Source: an uncultured Verrucomicrobiota bacterium (GTDB taxonomy: Bacteria > Verrucomicrobiota > Verrucomicrobiia > Limisphaerales > UBA9464). From it: a DNA stretch of 19,352 nt. Below are positions 1-6,236 of this stretch, piece by piece. Under the pieces are notes generated by a model that made no database searches, was not told the origin of the DNA, and saw nothing but the letters and a program-made list of their open reading frames with translations. The stretch spans positions 1 to 19,352 of the forward strand of contig CAIYFP010000498.1 in assembly GCA_903925515.1 (NCBI GenBank), written 5' to 3'. Each line of letters opens with the position of its first letter. The first letter of the stretch is position 1. The translations under genes were made by a program, and so were the position numbers.

Positions 1-246
1 GCCCGCGCGTGCGCGCGGGTCGAACGCGGCATGGCCCATCTGGTCGTAGGCGGCGCGTTTTTCGGCGTCGCTCAGGACGCCGTAGGCCTCGCCGAGTTCC
101 TTGAACTTCTCCTCGGCGGCCTTGTCGCCCGGGTTTTTGTCCGGGTGATACTTCACGGCCAGCTTCCGGTAGGCCTTCTTGATTTCCTCGTCGGACGCGC
201 CCTTGGCGACGCCGAGGACCTCGTAGTAATCGCGCTTGCTTGCCAT
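1..246 (-). CDS. dnaJ: Chaperone DnaJ, N-terminal part (runs off the left edge)
   Basis: Reading leftwards from ATG at 246, 82 codons are visible before the window ends. They encode a complete J-domain: DYYEVLGV near residue 6, helix II rich in Lys/Arg (KKAYRKLAVKYH), the HPD motif at residues 34-36 that stimulates DnaK ATPase, then KFKELGEAYGVLSD and YDQMGHAAFD. DnaJ is the cytoplasmic Hsp40 that delivers unfolded clients to DnaK. The Gly/Phe-rich region and zinc-finger domain would lie beyond the edge, so a shorter J-domain protein (CbpA-like) is not excluded, but position directly after grpE favours dnaJ. The grpE stop lies 10 nt upstream, and a GAGGA Shine-Dalgarno overlaps that stop codon, so the two are probably co-transcribed. 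No CIRCE-type operator is visible. Confidence 0.93.
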   Translation of the reverse strand, partial: MASKRDYYEVLGVAKGASDEEIKKAYRKLAVKYHPDKNPGDKAAEEKFKELGEAYGVLSDAEKRAAYDQMGHAAFDPRARAG

Positions 247-256
247 GGGCGGGTCC

Positions 257-865
257 TCAGGGGGCGGGGGCTGCCGGGGGAGGCGTGCTGGTGGGCTCGG
301 CGGGTGGGCGCGCGACCACGACGGAGGCGGCGCGGAGGAGGCGGTCCCGGCATTTGTACCCGCGGCGCATCTGCTGGATGACGTGGCCCTCGGGGACGTC
401 GAGGGATTCCTGCTGGGAGACGGCCTCGTGGAGGAGGGGGTCAAAGGGCTTGCCGGCGGCGTCGATTTCCTCGACGCCGAACTCGCCGAGGACGCCGCGG
501 AGCTGGCCTTGGATCATTTGGACGCCGGCGCGGAGGGTATCGACGCTGGTGCCTGGCAACTGGGCGGCGGCCATGGCCATCTCGAAGGTGTCCACGACCG
601 GCAGGATCCGGCCGAGCACGGACTCGATGGCGGCGCGGCGGGTTTCGTCGCGTTCGCGCTGGGCGCGTTTCTTGAAGTTCTCGAAGTCGGCGTAGAGGCG
701 GAGGTGTCGCTCATGGGCCTCGGCTAGCTTGCTGGCTGCGGCGCGCCATTCCTCGACTTGCTCGGGGGAGGGGGCCTCGGTGGTGGGGGGCACGGTGCTG
801 GGCGCGCCGGCGTCCGTGCCGTCCATGGGCGTCGCCGACGTCCCGGGGGGATTTTCGCTGCTCAT
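257..865 (-). CDS. grpE: Nucleotide exchange factor GrpE
   Basis: The product has 202 residues. GrpE is the dimeric exchange factor that releases ADP from DnaK. Residues 1-35 are a Pro/Thr/Ser-rich disordered tail. Residues 36-100 form the long dimerising helix, with the family signature DFENFKKRAQRERDE at 60-74 and LPVVDTFEMAM at 88-98. Residues 115-185 form the beta-rich head, with GEFGVEEIDAAGKPFDPLLHEAV and YKCRDRLLRAASVVVA. A Pro/Ala-rich tail follows (about 187-202), longer than usual. The start has GGAAG just upstream. The gene lies between proA (100 nt upstream) and dnaJ (10 nt downstream), all on the minus strand. No dnaK or hrcA is in the window. Confidence 0.95.
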   Translation of the reverse strand: MSSENPPGTSATPMDGTDAGAPSTVPPTTEAPSPEQVEEWRAAASKLAEAHERHLRLYADFENFKKRAQRERDETRRAAIESVLGRILPVVDTFEMAMAAAQLPGTSVDTLRAGVQMIQGQLRGVLGEFGVEEIDAAGKPFDPLLHEAVSQQESLDVPEGHVIQQMRRGYKCRDRLLRAASVVVARPPAEPTSTPPPAAPAP

Positions 866-965
866 CTTCTTCCAAAACTTCCAGTTCAGAGTTCGGGGAG
901 GCTACCGATGCCCCCCCATGCCTTCAACGGCGATGCAGGAGTTGTTCCATGACGGCGTCGGAGGG

Positions 966-2255
966 CTAGCCTCGCACCTGCCCGCTGCCTCGGGCGATCC
1001 ACTTGTAGCTGCAAAGCTCGGCGAGGCCCATGGGGCCGCGCGCGCCGACCTTGTCCGTGCTGATGCCGATCTCGGCGCCCATGCCGAACTCGAAGCCGTC
1101 GGTGAACCGCGTGGACGCGTTCCAGTACACGGCGGCGGAATCCACGGCATGGAGGAAGCGCGCGGCGGTGGCCTCGTCGCGTGTCACGATGGCGTCAGAA
1201 TGACCCGATCCATGCCGGGCGATGTGGGCGATGGCCCCCTCGACGCCCTCGACGACGGCGACATTGATGACGAGGTCGTTGTATTCGGTTTCCCAGTCCT
1301 CCGGGGTGGCGATGCGGACGACGTTGGGACGGTTGCCGACCGCGATCTGGACGAGGGGAAGGGAGGCGGGGTCGGCATGGAACTCGACGTTGCGGGACGC
1401 GAGGCGCGAGGCGAGGCAGGGGAGGAATTCGGCGGCGACGGCGCGGTCCACGAGGAGGGTCTCGGCGGAATTGCAGGTGGAGGGGCGCTGGCACTTGGCG
1501 TTCTCGACGATGGCGCCGGCCATTTCGAGGTCGGCATGGGCGTCCACATACACATGGCAGACGCCCTTGTAGTGCTTGATCACGGGGACGCGGCTGGCTG
1601 CGGTGACGGCGCGGATGAGGCCCTCGCCGCCGCGTGGCATGCAGAGGTCGATGTACTGGGTGAGGGACAGGAGCTCGGGGATGGCGTCGCGGTCGGGCGT
1701 GGGGACGACCTGGATGGCGTCTGAGGGGAAACGTTCGCCGAGGGTGTCGCGTCCGGCGCGGACGAGGAGGTCGGCGACGAGGCGGTTGGAGTGGAGGGCC
1801 TCCTTGCCGCCTCGGAGGATGGTGGCGTTGCCGGTCTTGAAGCAGAGGGAGGCGGCCTCGGAGGTCACGTTGGGGCGGGACTCGTAGATGATGACGACGA
1901 CGCCGATGGGGACGGCGACCTTGCTCAGGTGGAGGCCGTTGGGGCGGGTGCGTTGATCGAGGACTTGCCCGACGGGATCGGGGAGCGCGGCGACCTCGCG
2001 GAGGGACGTGGCCATGGATTGGATGCGGGCGGGGTTGAGGGCGAGGCGGTCCATCATGGCGGCGGACAGGCCGAGGGAGCGGCCGGTTTCGAGGTCGAGC
2101 GCGTTGGCCTCCACGAGCCGGGGGGCAGCGCCCTCGATGACATCGGCCATGGCCGTGAGGCAGCGGTTCTTTTCGTCCGTGGACAACGACGCCAGCGCGC
2201 GGGAGGCGGCGCGGGCGCGCTGGGCGAGGTCGAGCATCTGTTCGCGCAAGGTCAC
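966..2255 (-). CDS. proA: Gamma-glutamyl phosphate reductase ProA
   Basis: This is the second enzyme of proline synthesis. It is cytoplasmic and reduces glutamyl-5-phosphate with NADPH to glutamate semialdehyde. The product has 429 residues when started at GTG 2255; ATG at 2237 (MLDLAQ) is the alternative. The frame stays open further upstream, but that extension is Arg/Pro-rich and not family-like. Signatures: VPIGVVVIIYESRPNVT (115-131), a nucleotide-loop-like GNATILRGGKEA (142-153), LCMPRGGEGLI (204-214), KHYKGVCHVYVD (227-238), the catalytic Cys261 in PSTCNSAETLLVD, and FEFGMGAEIGIST (388-400). Usual length is about 415-420. No proB is visible. The upstream 246 bp are shared with the divergent zinc-ribbon gene. 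No clear ribosome binding site is seen. Confidence 0.95.
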   Translation of the reverse strand: MTLREQMLDLAQRARAASRALASLSTDEKNRCLTAMADVIEGAAPRLVEANALDLETGRSLGLSAAMMDRLALNPARIQSMATSLREVAALPDPVGQVLDQRTRPNGLHLSKVAVPIGVVVIIYESRPNVTSEAASLCFKTGNATILRGGKEALHSNRLVADLLVRAGRDTLGERFPSDAIQVVPTPDRDAIPELLSLTQYIDLCMPRGGEGLIRAVTAASRVPVIKHYKGVCHVYVDAHADLEMAGAIVENAKCQRPSTCNSAETLLVDRAVAAEFLPCLASRLASRNVEFHADPASLPLVQIAVGNRPNVVRIATPEDWETEYNDLVINVAVVEGVEGAIAHIARHGSGHSDAIVTRDEATAARFLHAVDSAAVYWNASTRFTDGFEFGMGAEIGISTDKVGARGPMGLAELCSYKWIARGSGQVRG

Positions 2256-2501
2256 GGCCGCGAGGGTATCGAAGGGGCGCGGTGAGGTGACAGCGTGGAA
2301 TGAGGGGCTTGGACCGGGGCGCGAGGGGGACACGCATCGTTGCGCGGTTGCGGCTGGGCAGAAGCGGATTGCAAATCGCCCTCGGGGACGGTAGCGAGGA
2401 ATGGGTTTCCCTTGCTTGAGACGGCGACGGCGATGGCCTGCGCCGGGGGTGGTTGCGAGGGGAGCTGGACGGCGGAGACGGTGGCGAACCCGAGGAGAAT
2501 C
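2256..2501. promoter_or_regulatory. Divergent intergenic region between proA and the zinc-ribbon gene
   Basis: These 246 bp separate two divergent starts and must hold both promoters. I could not identify a convincing -35/-10 pair or operator. Open frames cross it in both directions (a TTG-initiated extension from 2340 and an upstream extension of proA), but their translations are low-complexity and lack family residues. GAGGAG at 2492-2497 is the ribosome binding site for the gene starting at 2502. Confidence 0.35.
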
Positions 2502-2990
2502 ATGAGCGACCTGAAGTTTGAGTGTCCGCATTGCCAGCAGCGGCTTGGGGTTCCACCCGAGGCGATGGGGCAGGAGATCGAGTGTCCCGCGTGCCACGGG
2601 CGGGTTCAGGTGCCTGCCGCGCCGCCGGTGCCTGCCGCGCCGCCCGCGTCACCGTCGCCACGGATGGCGTCGATGCCGACGATGGCCGCGCCGGTTGCCC
2701 CGCCCCCACTTGTTCCCTTGGCCCCGGCATGGACGGCCCCGGTGGCGAAGGAGAACTGGCTGGACGGGCAGGCGCTGCGGTACTCGGACTGGATGTACTG
2801 GCTGCACCTGTTGATTTGCCAGTGCCCGGGGTTGGTGGTGGGGATTCTGTTTGTGGTGGGGTGCGCGACCCAGGAGGGGCGGGATGTGGGGCGCAGGCTC
2901 TTGATCTTCTCGGGGATTGGCCTTGGCGTCGCGATCCTGTTGAACGTGGCGCTCATGGTGGTCTCGGCGATGGCGAGGGGCGGGGAATGA
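2502..2990 (+). CDS. Zinc-ribbon, two-helix membrane protein of unknown function
   Basis: The product has 162 residues. I do not recognise a named family. Residues 8-31 form a short zinc ribbon with two CPxC knuckles (Cys8/Cys11 and Cys28/Cys31). Residues 36-80 are a Pro/Ala/Met-rich linker. After ENWLDGQALRYSDW (84-97) come two hydrophobic segments at about 99-121 and 133-156, the first containing LICQCPGLVVGILFVVG. The ribbon probably sits in the cytoplasm, tethered to the inner membrane by a helical hairpin. I chose ATG at 2502 over an in-frame TTG at 2340 because GAGGAG lies 4 nt upstream and family-like sequence begins there. It stands alone: divergent from proA and convergent with the downstream pseudogene. 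Similar zinc-ribbon plus linker plus helix proteins of unknown role are common in Verrucomicrobiota and Planctomycetota. Confidence 0.75.
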   Translation: MSDLKFECPHCQQRLGVPPEAMGQEIECPACHGRVQVPAAPPVPAAPPASPSPRMASMPTMAAPVAPPPLVPLAPAWTAPVAKENWLDGQALRYSDWMYWLHLLICQCPGLVVGILFVVGCATQEGRDVGRRLLIFSGIGLGVAILLNVALMVVSAMARGGE

Positions 2991-3071
2991 TCCGGGGGGA
3001 ATCAGCGCCGCGGGACCCGGCACGTGGGCGTTGCGATGCGCGGGGCCATGGGACGATGCGGACGAAGGGGG

Positions 3072-3820
3072 GATCATGGAGTTGTCGAGGGCGGTGCGGG
3101 TGCCCACTTGGATGGCGTCGAGCTTGCGGGCGATGTAGGCGACCTGCTCGGTGAAGAAGCGGTTGACCTTGAGCCAGTCTGCGGTGTCGGAGTGGGAGAG
3201 GAGGCGATGGATCATGTCGTCCACGCCGAGGTTGGGGAACCCGAGGAATGATCGTTGTTGAGCTTGAGGGTACCGACGCGGGTGGAGTCGGTTTGGAACC
3301 CGAGGACCATGATGTCGGACATCAGGCGCATGTGGTCGGCGATGTCCTGGGGGATGCCGTCGGCGGGGCGGGGGATGTTGGGGGTGGCGAGGGAGGGGCG
3401 CCAGCCTTCGAGACGGCCGCCCTTGCTGGCGGACTCGATCCGCACCTCGACATCCCGGACGGAGTCGAGGGGTGCGCCGGAGAGGAGGTTGCCTGTCTGG
3501 GAGCTGTGGATGTTGCCCTTGAGGGCTTCCTCGTTGTAGAGGTCCTGGCCGAGGAGAAGGCGGTCGCGGAAGTCGTGGAGGGGCTCGGGGACCTTGCCAA
3601 GCTCCATGGCCTTGCCCTCGCCCTTGGCTCACCATTCCCTGCCGTGGAAGCCGTTGCCGGGGAACAGGGCGGCGACGCGCATGGGGGCCTTGCTTCCGTC
3701 GGACAGGGCTGCGGACCCGGGAGCGTCACGCCAGACGCGGAGGGATTCCATCCATGGGAGGGCCATGGAGACGCCGAGGCCGCGAAGGAAGGCGCGACGA
3801 GCGAGACGGAGGGAGCGCAT
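3072..3820 (-). pseudogene. Decayed DUF1552 protein gene
   Basis: The start at 3820 gives a Tat-like leader (RRAFLRGLGVSMALPW) and then the DUF1552-like block APMRVAALFPGNGFHGREW. Four lesions follow. (1) TGA at 3629-3631 replaces what is normally a Trp codon; the frame continues afterwards as AKGEGKAMELGKVPEPL. (2) After NIHSSQTGNLLSGAPL the text jumps directly to DSVRDVEVRIES, omitting roughly the middle quarter expected of the family (junction about 3463-3472, in frame). (3) After TLKLNNDHSS a frameshift near 3245-3250 moves the coding frame to FPNLGVDDMIHRLLSHSDTA. (4) Similarity ends at RTALDNSMI near 3072, so the C-terminal quarter is missing. DUF1552 proteins are secreted, of unknown function, and usually paired with planctomycete-type cytochrome proteins; no partner is present here. 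A MITE begins 9 bp upstream of the start codon. Confidence 0.85.
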
Positions 3821-3829
3821 GGGGGCAGG

Positions 3830-3859
3830 CTAGTGTCGTGTCTCACAAATGGCTGGTGT
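3830..3859 (+). repeat. Left terminal inverted repeat of the MITE
   Basis: This 30-bp repeat begins CTAGTGTCGTGTCTCACAAA. It pairs with 4013-4042 with mismatches only at its positions 9 (G against A) and 18 (A against C). Confidence 0.85.
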
Positions 3860-4012
3860 CGGGTCGCTTCAGGAAAGCCCCGGGGCAAGGCGTGAGGACG
3901 GAGCCTGACCGCGGATCTTTTCGCGTCCCGCGTCGTGGCTCGCTCCTCACAGACCTCTGCGGGTCTGCTCGTCACTCGCGCCTCGTGGGACACGAAAATC
4001 CCTTGCGGCGAA

Positions 4013-4042
4013 ACACCAGCCATTGGTGAGACATGACACTAG
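4013..4042 (-). repeat. Right terminal inverted repeat of the MITE
   Basis: Read on the minus strand it begins CTAGTGTCATGTCTCACCAA and ends GGCTGGTGT, mirroring the left end at 3830-3859. Confidence 0.85.
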
Positions 4043-4193
4043 CGGGAAAGGAGGCGCGGGCGGCGGGTGGTGCAGGCGAGGCGCGATGTCTTGCACGCTT
4101 GGCTACCATGAAAGGCATGATTTTCGGATGCGAGGCGGAGGCTCGACAGGGGAGGGACGGCGGGATGCAGTGTGGGAGGAGGACGTGGAGACG

Positions 4194-5330
4194 ATGTCGA
4201 AGGGGGTGCAACGGGTGCTGTTCGCGCCCGACAAGTTCAAGGGGACGTTGACGGCGCAGGAGGCGGCCGAGGCGATGGCGCGCGGATGGCGACGCGTGCG
4301 TCCGGACGACGAGGCCGTGCTGGTCCCCGTGAGCGACGGGGGGGATGGGTTCGGGGCGGTGTTGGCGGCGGGCGTGGGGGGCGAGGTGCGGGAGACGGAG
4401 ACGGTGGATGCGGCGGGGAGGCGTCGGTTGGCGCCGTGGTGGTGGTCCGGGGAGAGGAAGGTTGCGGTGGTGGAGACGGCGCAGGTGGTGGGGCTTGCGT
4501 TGATGGCGGGGGGCCGGTTCCACCCGTTCGACCTTGATACGTTTGGGATCGGCGCGGTCTTGCAGGATGCGGTGGACGCGGGGGCAAGGGAGTGCTGGGT
4601 GGGGATCGGCGGGAGCGCGACGAACGATGGCGGGTTTGGGTTGGCGCGAGCGATGGGGTGGACGTTTTGGGACGGGGCGGGCGGGCGCATTGAGCGTTGG
4701 ACGGGGCTGGAGAGGCTGGAGGAGGTGCGCAGGCCGGAGGTTTCGCGGCTGGACGGGTGTCGTGTGACGGTGGCGGTGGACGTGGAGAATCCCTTGATGG
4801 GGACGCTGGGATGCTCGCGGGTTTATGGCCCGCAAAAGGGCTTGAGGGAGGAGGACATGAGGGCGGCGGAGGCGGCGCTGGGGCAGTTGGCGCGGGTGAT
4901 GGCCGGGCATCTTGGGGAGGACGTGGCGAGCTTGCGTGGCAGCGGGGCGGCCGGGGGGCTGGGGTTTGGGCTTCGTGCGTTCCTTGGGGCGCGGGCGGAG
5001 TCGGGGTTTGACCTGTGCGCGACGGCGGTGGGGTTGGCCGGGCGGTTGGCGGAGTGCGACCTTGTGGTGACGGGGGAGGGTTCGCTGGACCGGCAATCGT
5101 TGATGGGGAAGGGAACGGGGCGGCTGGCGTTGCGGGCGCGGGCGGCGGGCAAGCGGTGTATCGGGCTCGCTGGACGTGTGGAGGCGTTGACGGCGGAGGA
5201 GGAGGGGCGGTCGCCGTTTTGGCGGACGATGGCCGTGGTGCCGGGCATGGCGACGGCGGAGGAATCGATGGGACGCCCGGCCTACTGGCTGGAGGAATTG
5301 GCGGCGAAGGCCGCGGAGGCGCCGGGCTGA
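4194..5330 (+). CDS. glxK: Glycerate kinase (GarK/GlxK family)
   Basis: The enzyme phosphorylates D-glycerate with ATP, normally to 2-phosphoglycerate in this family, feeding glyoxylate/glycerate carbon into glycolysis; it is cytoplasmic. The product has 378 residues, typical for the family. Motifs in order: APDKFKGTLTAQEAA (11-25), VSDGGDGFG (46-54), the signature IGGSATNDGG (138-147), AVDVENPLMG (194-203), YGPQKG (211-216), GSGAAGGLG (249-257) and VTGEGSLDRQS (291-301). ATG at 4194 begins MSKGVQRVLFAPDKF as expected. A GGAGGAGG stretch lies 10 nt upstream and GTGGAG lies 3 nt upstream. The frame is open back to 4023, inside the MITE, but that part is not family-like. It is convergent with the prepilin gene (17-nt gap), with no terminator visible between them. 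Confidence 0.93.
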   Translation: MSKGVQRVLFAPDKFKGTLTAQEAAEAMARGWRRVRPDDEAVLVPVSDGGDGFGAVLAAGVGGEVRETETVDAAGRRRLAPWWWSGERKVAVVETAQVVGLALMAGGRFHPFDLDTFGIGAVLQDAVDAGARECWVGIGGSATNDGGFGLARAMGWTFWDGAGGRIERWTGLERLEEVRRPEVSRLDGCRVTVAVDVENPLMGTLGCSRVYGPQKGLREEDMRAAEAALGQLARVMAGHLGEDVASLRGSGAAGGLGFGLRAFLGARAESGFDLCATAVGLAGRLAECDLVVTGEGSLDRQSLMGKGTGRLALRARAAGKRCIGLAGRVEALTAEEEGRSPFWRTMAVVPGMATAEESMGRPAYWLEELAAKAAEAPG

Positions 5331-5347
5331 GGGAAGGGGCTGCGTCG

Positions 5348-6202
5348 TCAGCGGGCCCAGGCGGGGACGGTGGATTGGAGGCGAAGGAGGTCGCGGTCGG
5401 CGGGGTGGGTGGCCACGGCGGGGGAGTAGGAATCAGGGGAGGCCTTGTAGCGCTTCTCGATTTCGGCGGGTCCCTCCAAGATGCGGGGGCCGACCCATTT
5501 CCAGACCTCGGCATGGCCGTCGGCAAAGGCGAGGACGCCGGCGCGGTTGTGACGGCTGGCGGGGAGGTTCCAGAACTGGGCGACGCCGGTGCCGGAAGGT
5601 TCGATGCCGAGGGCGCCGTTTTGGATGCTCCATGCGTCCTCGTCGAGGAAGACGGAGGCGTTGGCGGGGGCGGGGTTGAGGAATTGGTCCTGGCGATAGA
5701 CCGGGCGGGGGATTTTGTCGGGGTTGAGGTGGGCGACGCCCGTGCCCATGGCGATGCTACGAAAGCGGGGCAACTGGGGGCGGCCGCGGACGCGGGAACG
5801 ATCGCTGGGGCAACGGTAGATGGCGATGGATCGGTTGTAGGGGAAGAGGCAGCCGGCCTCGATGTTGCGGGGGGAGGGGTCGGTCTTGGCGTCGCCGTGG
5901 ATCCATGAGCCGGGAAGGCTGACTTCCCCGGAGGCCTCGTTGGGGGCGAGCCAGCCGCGGTTGTCGTCGGCGTAGGACTGCCATGCGAGGGAGAGTTGGC
6001 GGAGGTTGTTGAGGCAGGCGATGCCCTTGGCCTTGCTGTTGGCCTTGGAGAGCGCGGGCAGGAGCATGCCGGCGAGGATGGCGACGATGGCGACGACGAC
6101 GAGCAGCTCGACGAGGGTGAACGCGCGCGGGGACGACCCGGGCCCGCGGGCGCGGTGGCAAGGGCCGAGGAACTCGGCGTGAAGGTGGAGCCGGAGCGTC
6201 AT
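5348..6202 (-). CDS. Prepilin-like protein with H-x9-DG C-terminal motif
   Basis: The product has 284 residues. The type IV pilin / type II secretion pseudopilin signature is at 27-50: A|FTLVELLVVVAIVAILAGMLLPA, with Glu at +5 after the predicted cleavage. The residue before cleavage is Ala27 rather than the usual Gly, which is common in this phylum. The following helix has KANSKAKGIACLNNLRQLSLAWQSYADDN. The C-terminal part contains the H-x9-DG motif, His218 to Asp228-Gly229 (SRHNRAGVLAFADGHAEVW). This is the DUF1559-related pseudopilin type greatly expanded in Planctomycetota and Verrucomicrobiota, whose job is unknown. ATG at 6202 gives a 26-residue leader, long for the family; no nearer in-frame start precedes the signature. 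It follows the 830-residue secreted protein by 34 nt and is probably in the same operon. Confidence 0.9.
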   Translation of the reverse strand: MTLRLHLHAEFLGPCHRARGPGSSPRAFTLVELLVVVAIVAILAGMLLPALSKANSKAKGIACLNNLRQLSLAWQSYADDNRGWLAPNEASGEVSLPGSWIHGDAKTDPSPRNIEAGCLFPYNRSIAIYRCPSDRSRVRGRPQLPRFRSIAMGTGVAHLNPDKIPRPVYRQDQFLNPAPANASVFLDEDAWSIQNGALGIEPSGTGVAQFWNLPASRHNRAGVLAFADGHAEVWKWVGPRILEGPAEIEKRYKASPDSYSPAVATHPADRDLLRLQSTVPAWAR

Positions 6203-6236
6203 GCCATGGCCATCGCAACCGAAAGGGATGTCGGCG

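Larger units (their letters stand above)
3830..4042. mobile_element. MITE-like element with 30-bp terminal inverted repeats
   Basis: This is a 213-bp non-coding element. It starts CTAGTGTCGTGTCTCAC and ends with the complement of CTAGTGTCATGTCTCAC. The outer 30 bp of each end match at 28 of 30 positions. Inner arms also pair imperfectly (3919-3955 with about 3962-3998) around a central stem CAGACC/GGTCTG (3950-3955 and 3962-3967), so the whole element is a long interrupted palindrome with the left arm about 40 nt longer. It encodes no transposase. CTAG at both ends could be part of the repeat or a duplicated target (TA or CTAG). A second copy at 19275 matches over its visible 77 bp, which shows mobility or amplification. 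The parent transposase family is unknown; a TA target would suggest IS630/mariner, but that is a guess. Confidence 0.8.

Noticed and set aside
2..19. Palindrome CCCGCGCG-TG-CGCGCGGG
   Set aside because: It lies inside dnaJ coding sequence (PRARAG region) and is a by-product of Arg/Ala codons at high GC.
966..2597. Extended proA frame starting at 2597
   Set aside because: The extra 114 residues are Arg/Pro/His-rich, unlike ProA, and overlap the zinc-ribbon gene on the other strand; GTG 2255 or ATG 2237 fits the family length.
4023..4193. Upstream extension of the glycerate kinase frame
   Set aside because: It begins inside the MITE and lacks family residues; MSKGVQ at 4194 matches the normal start.
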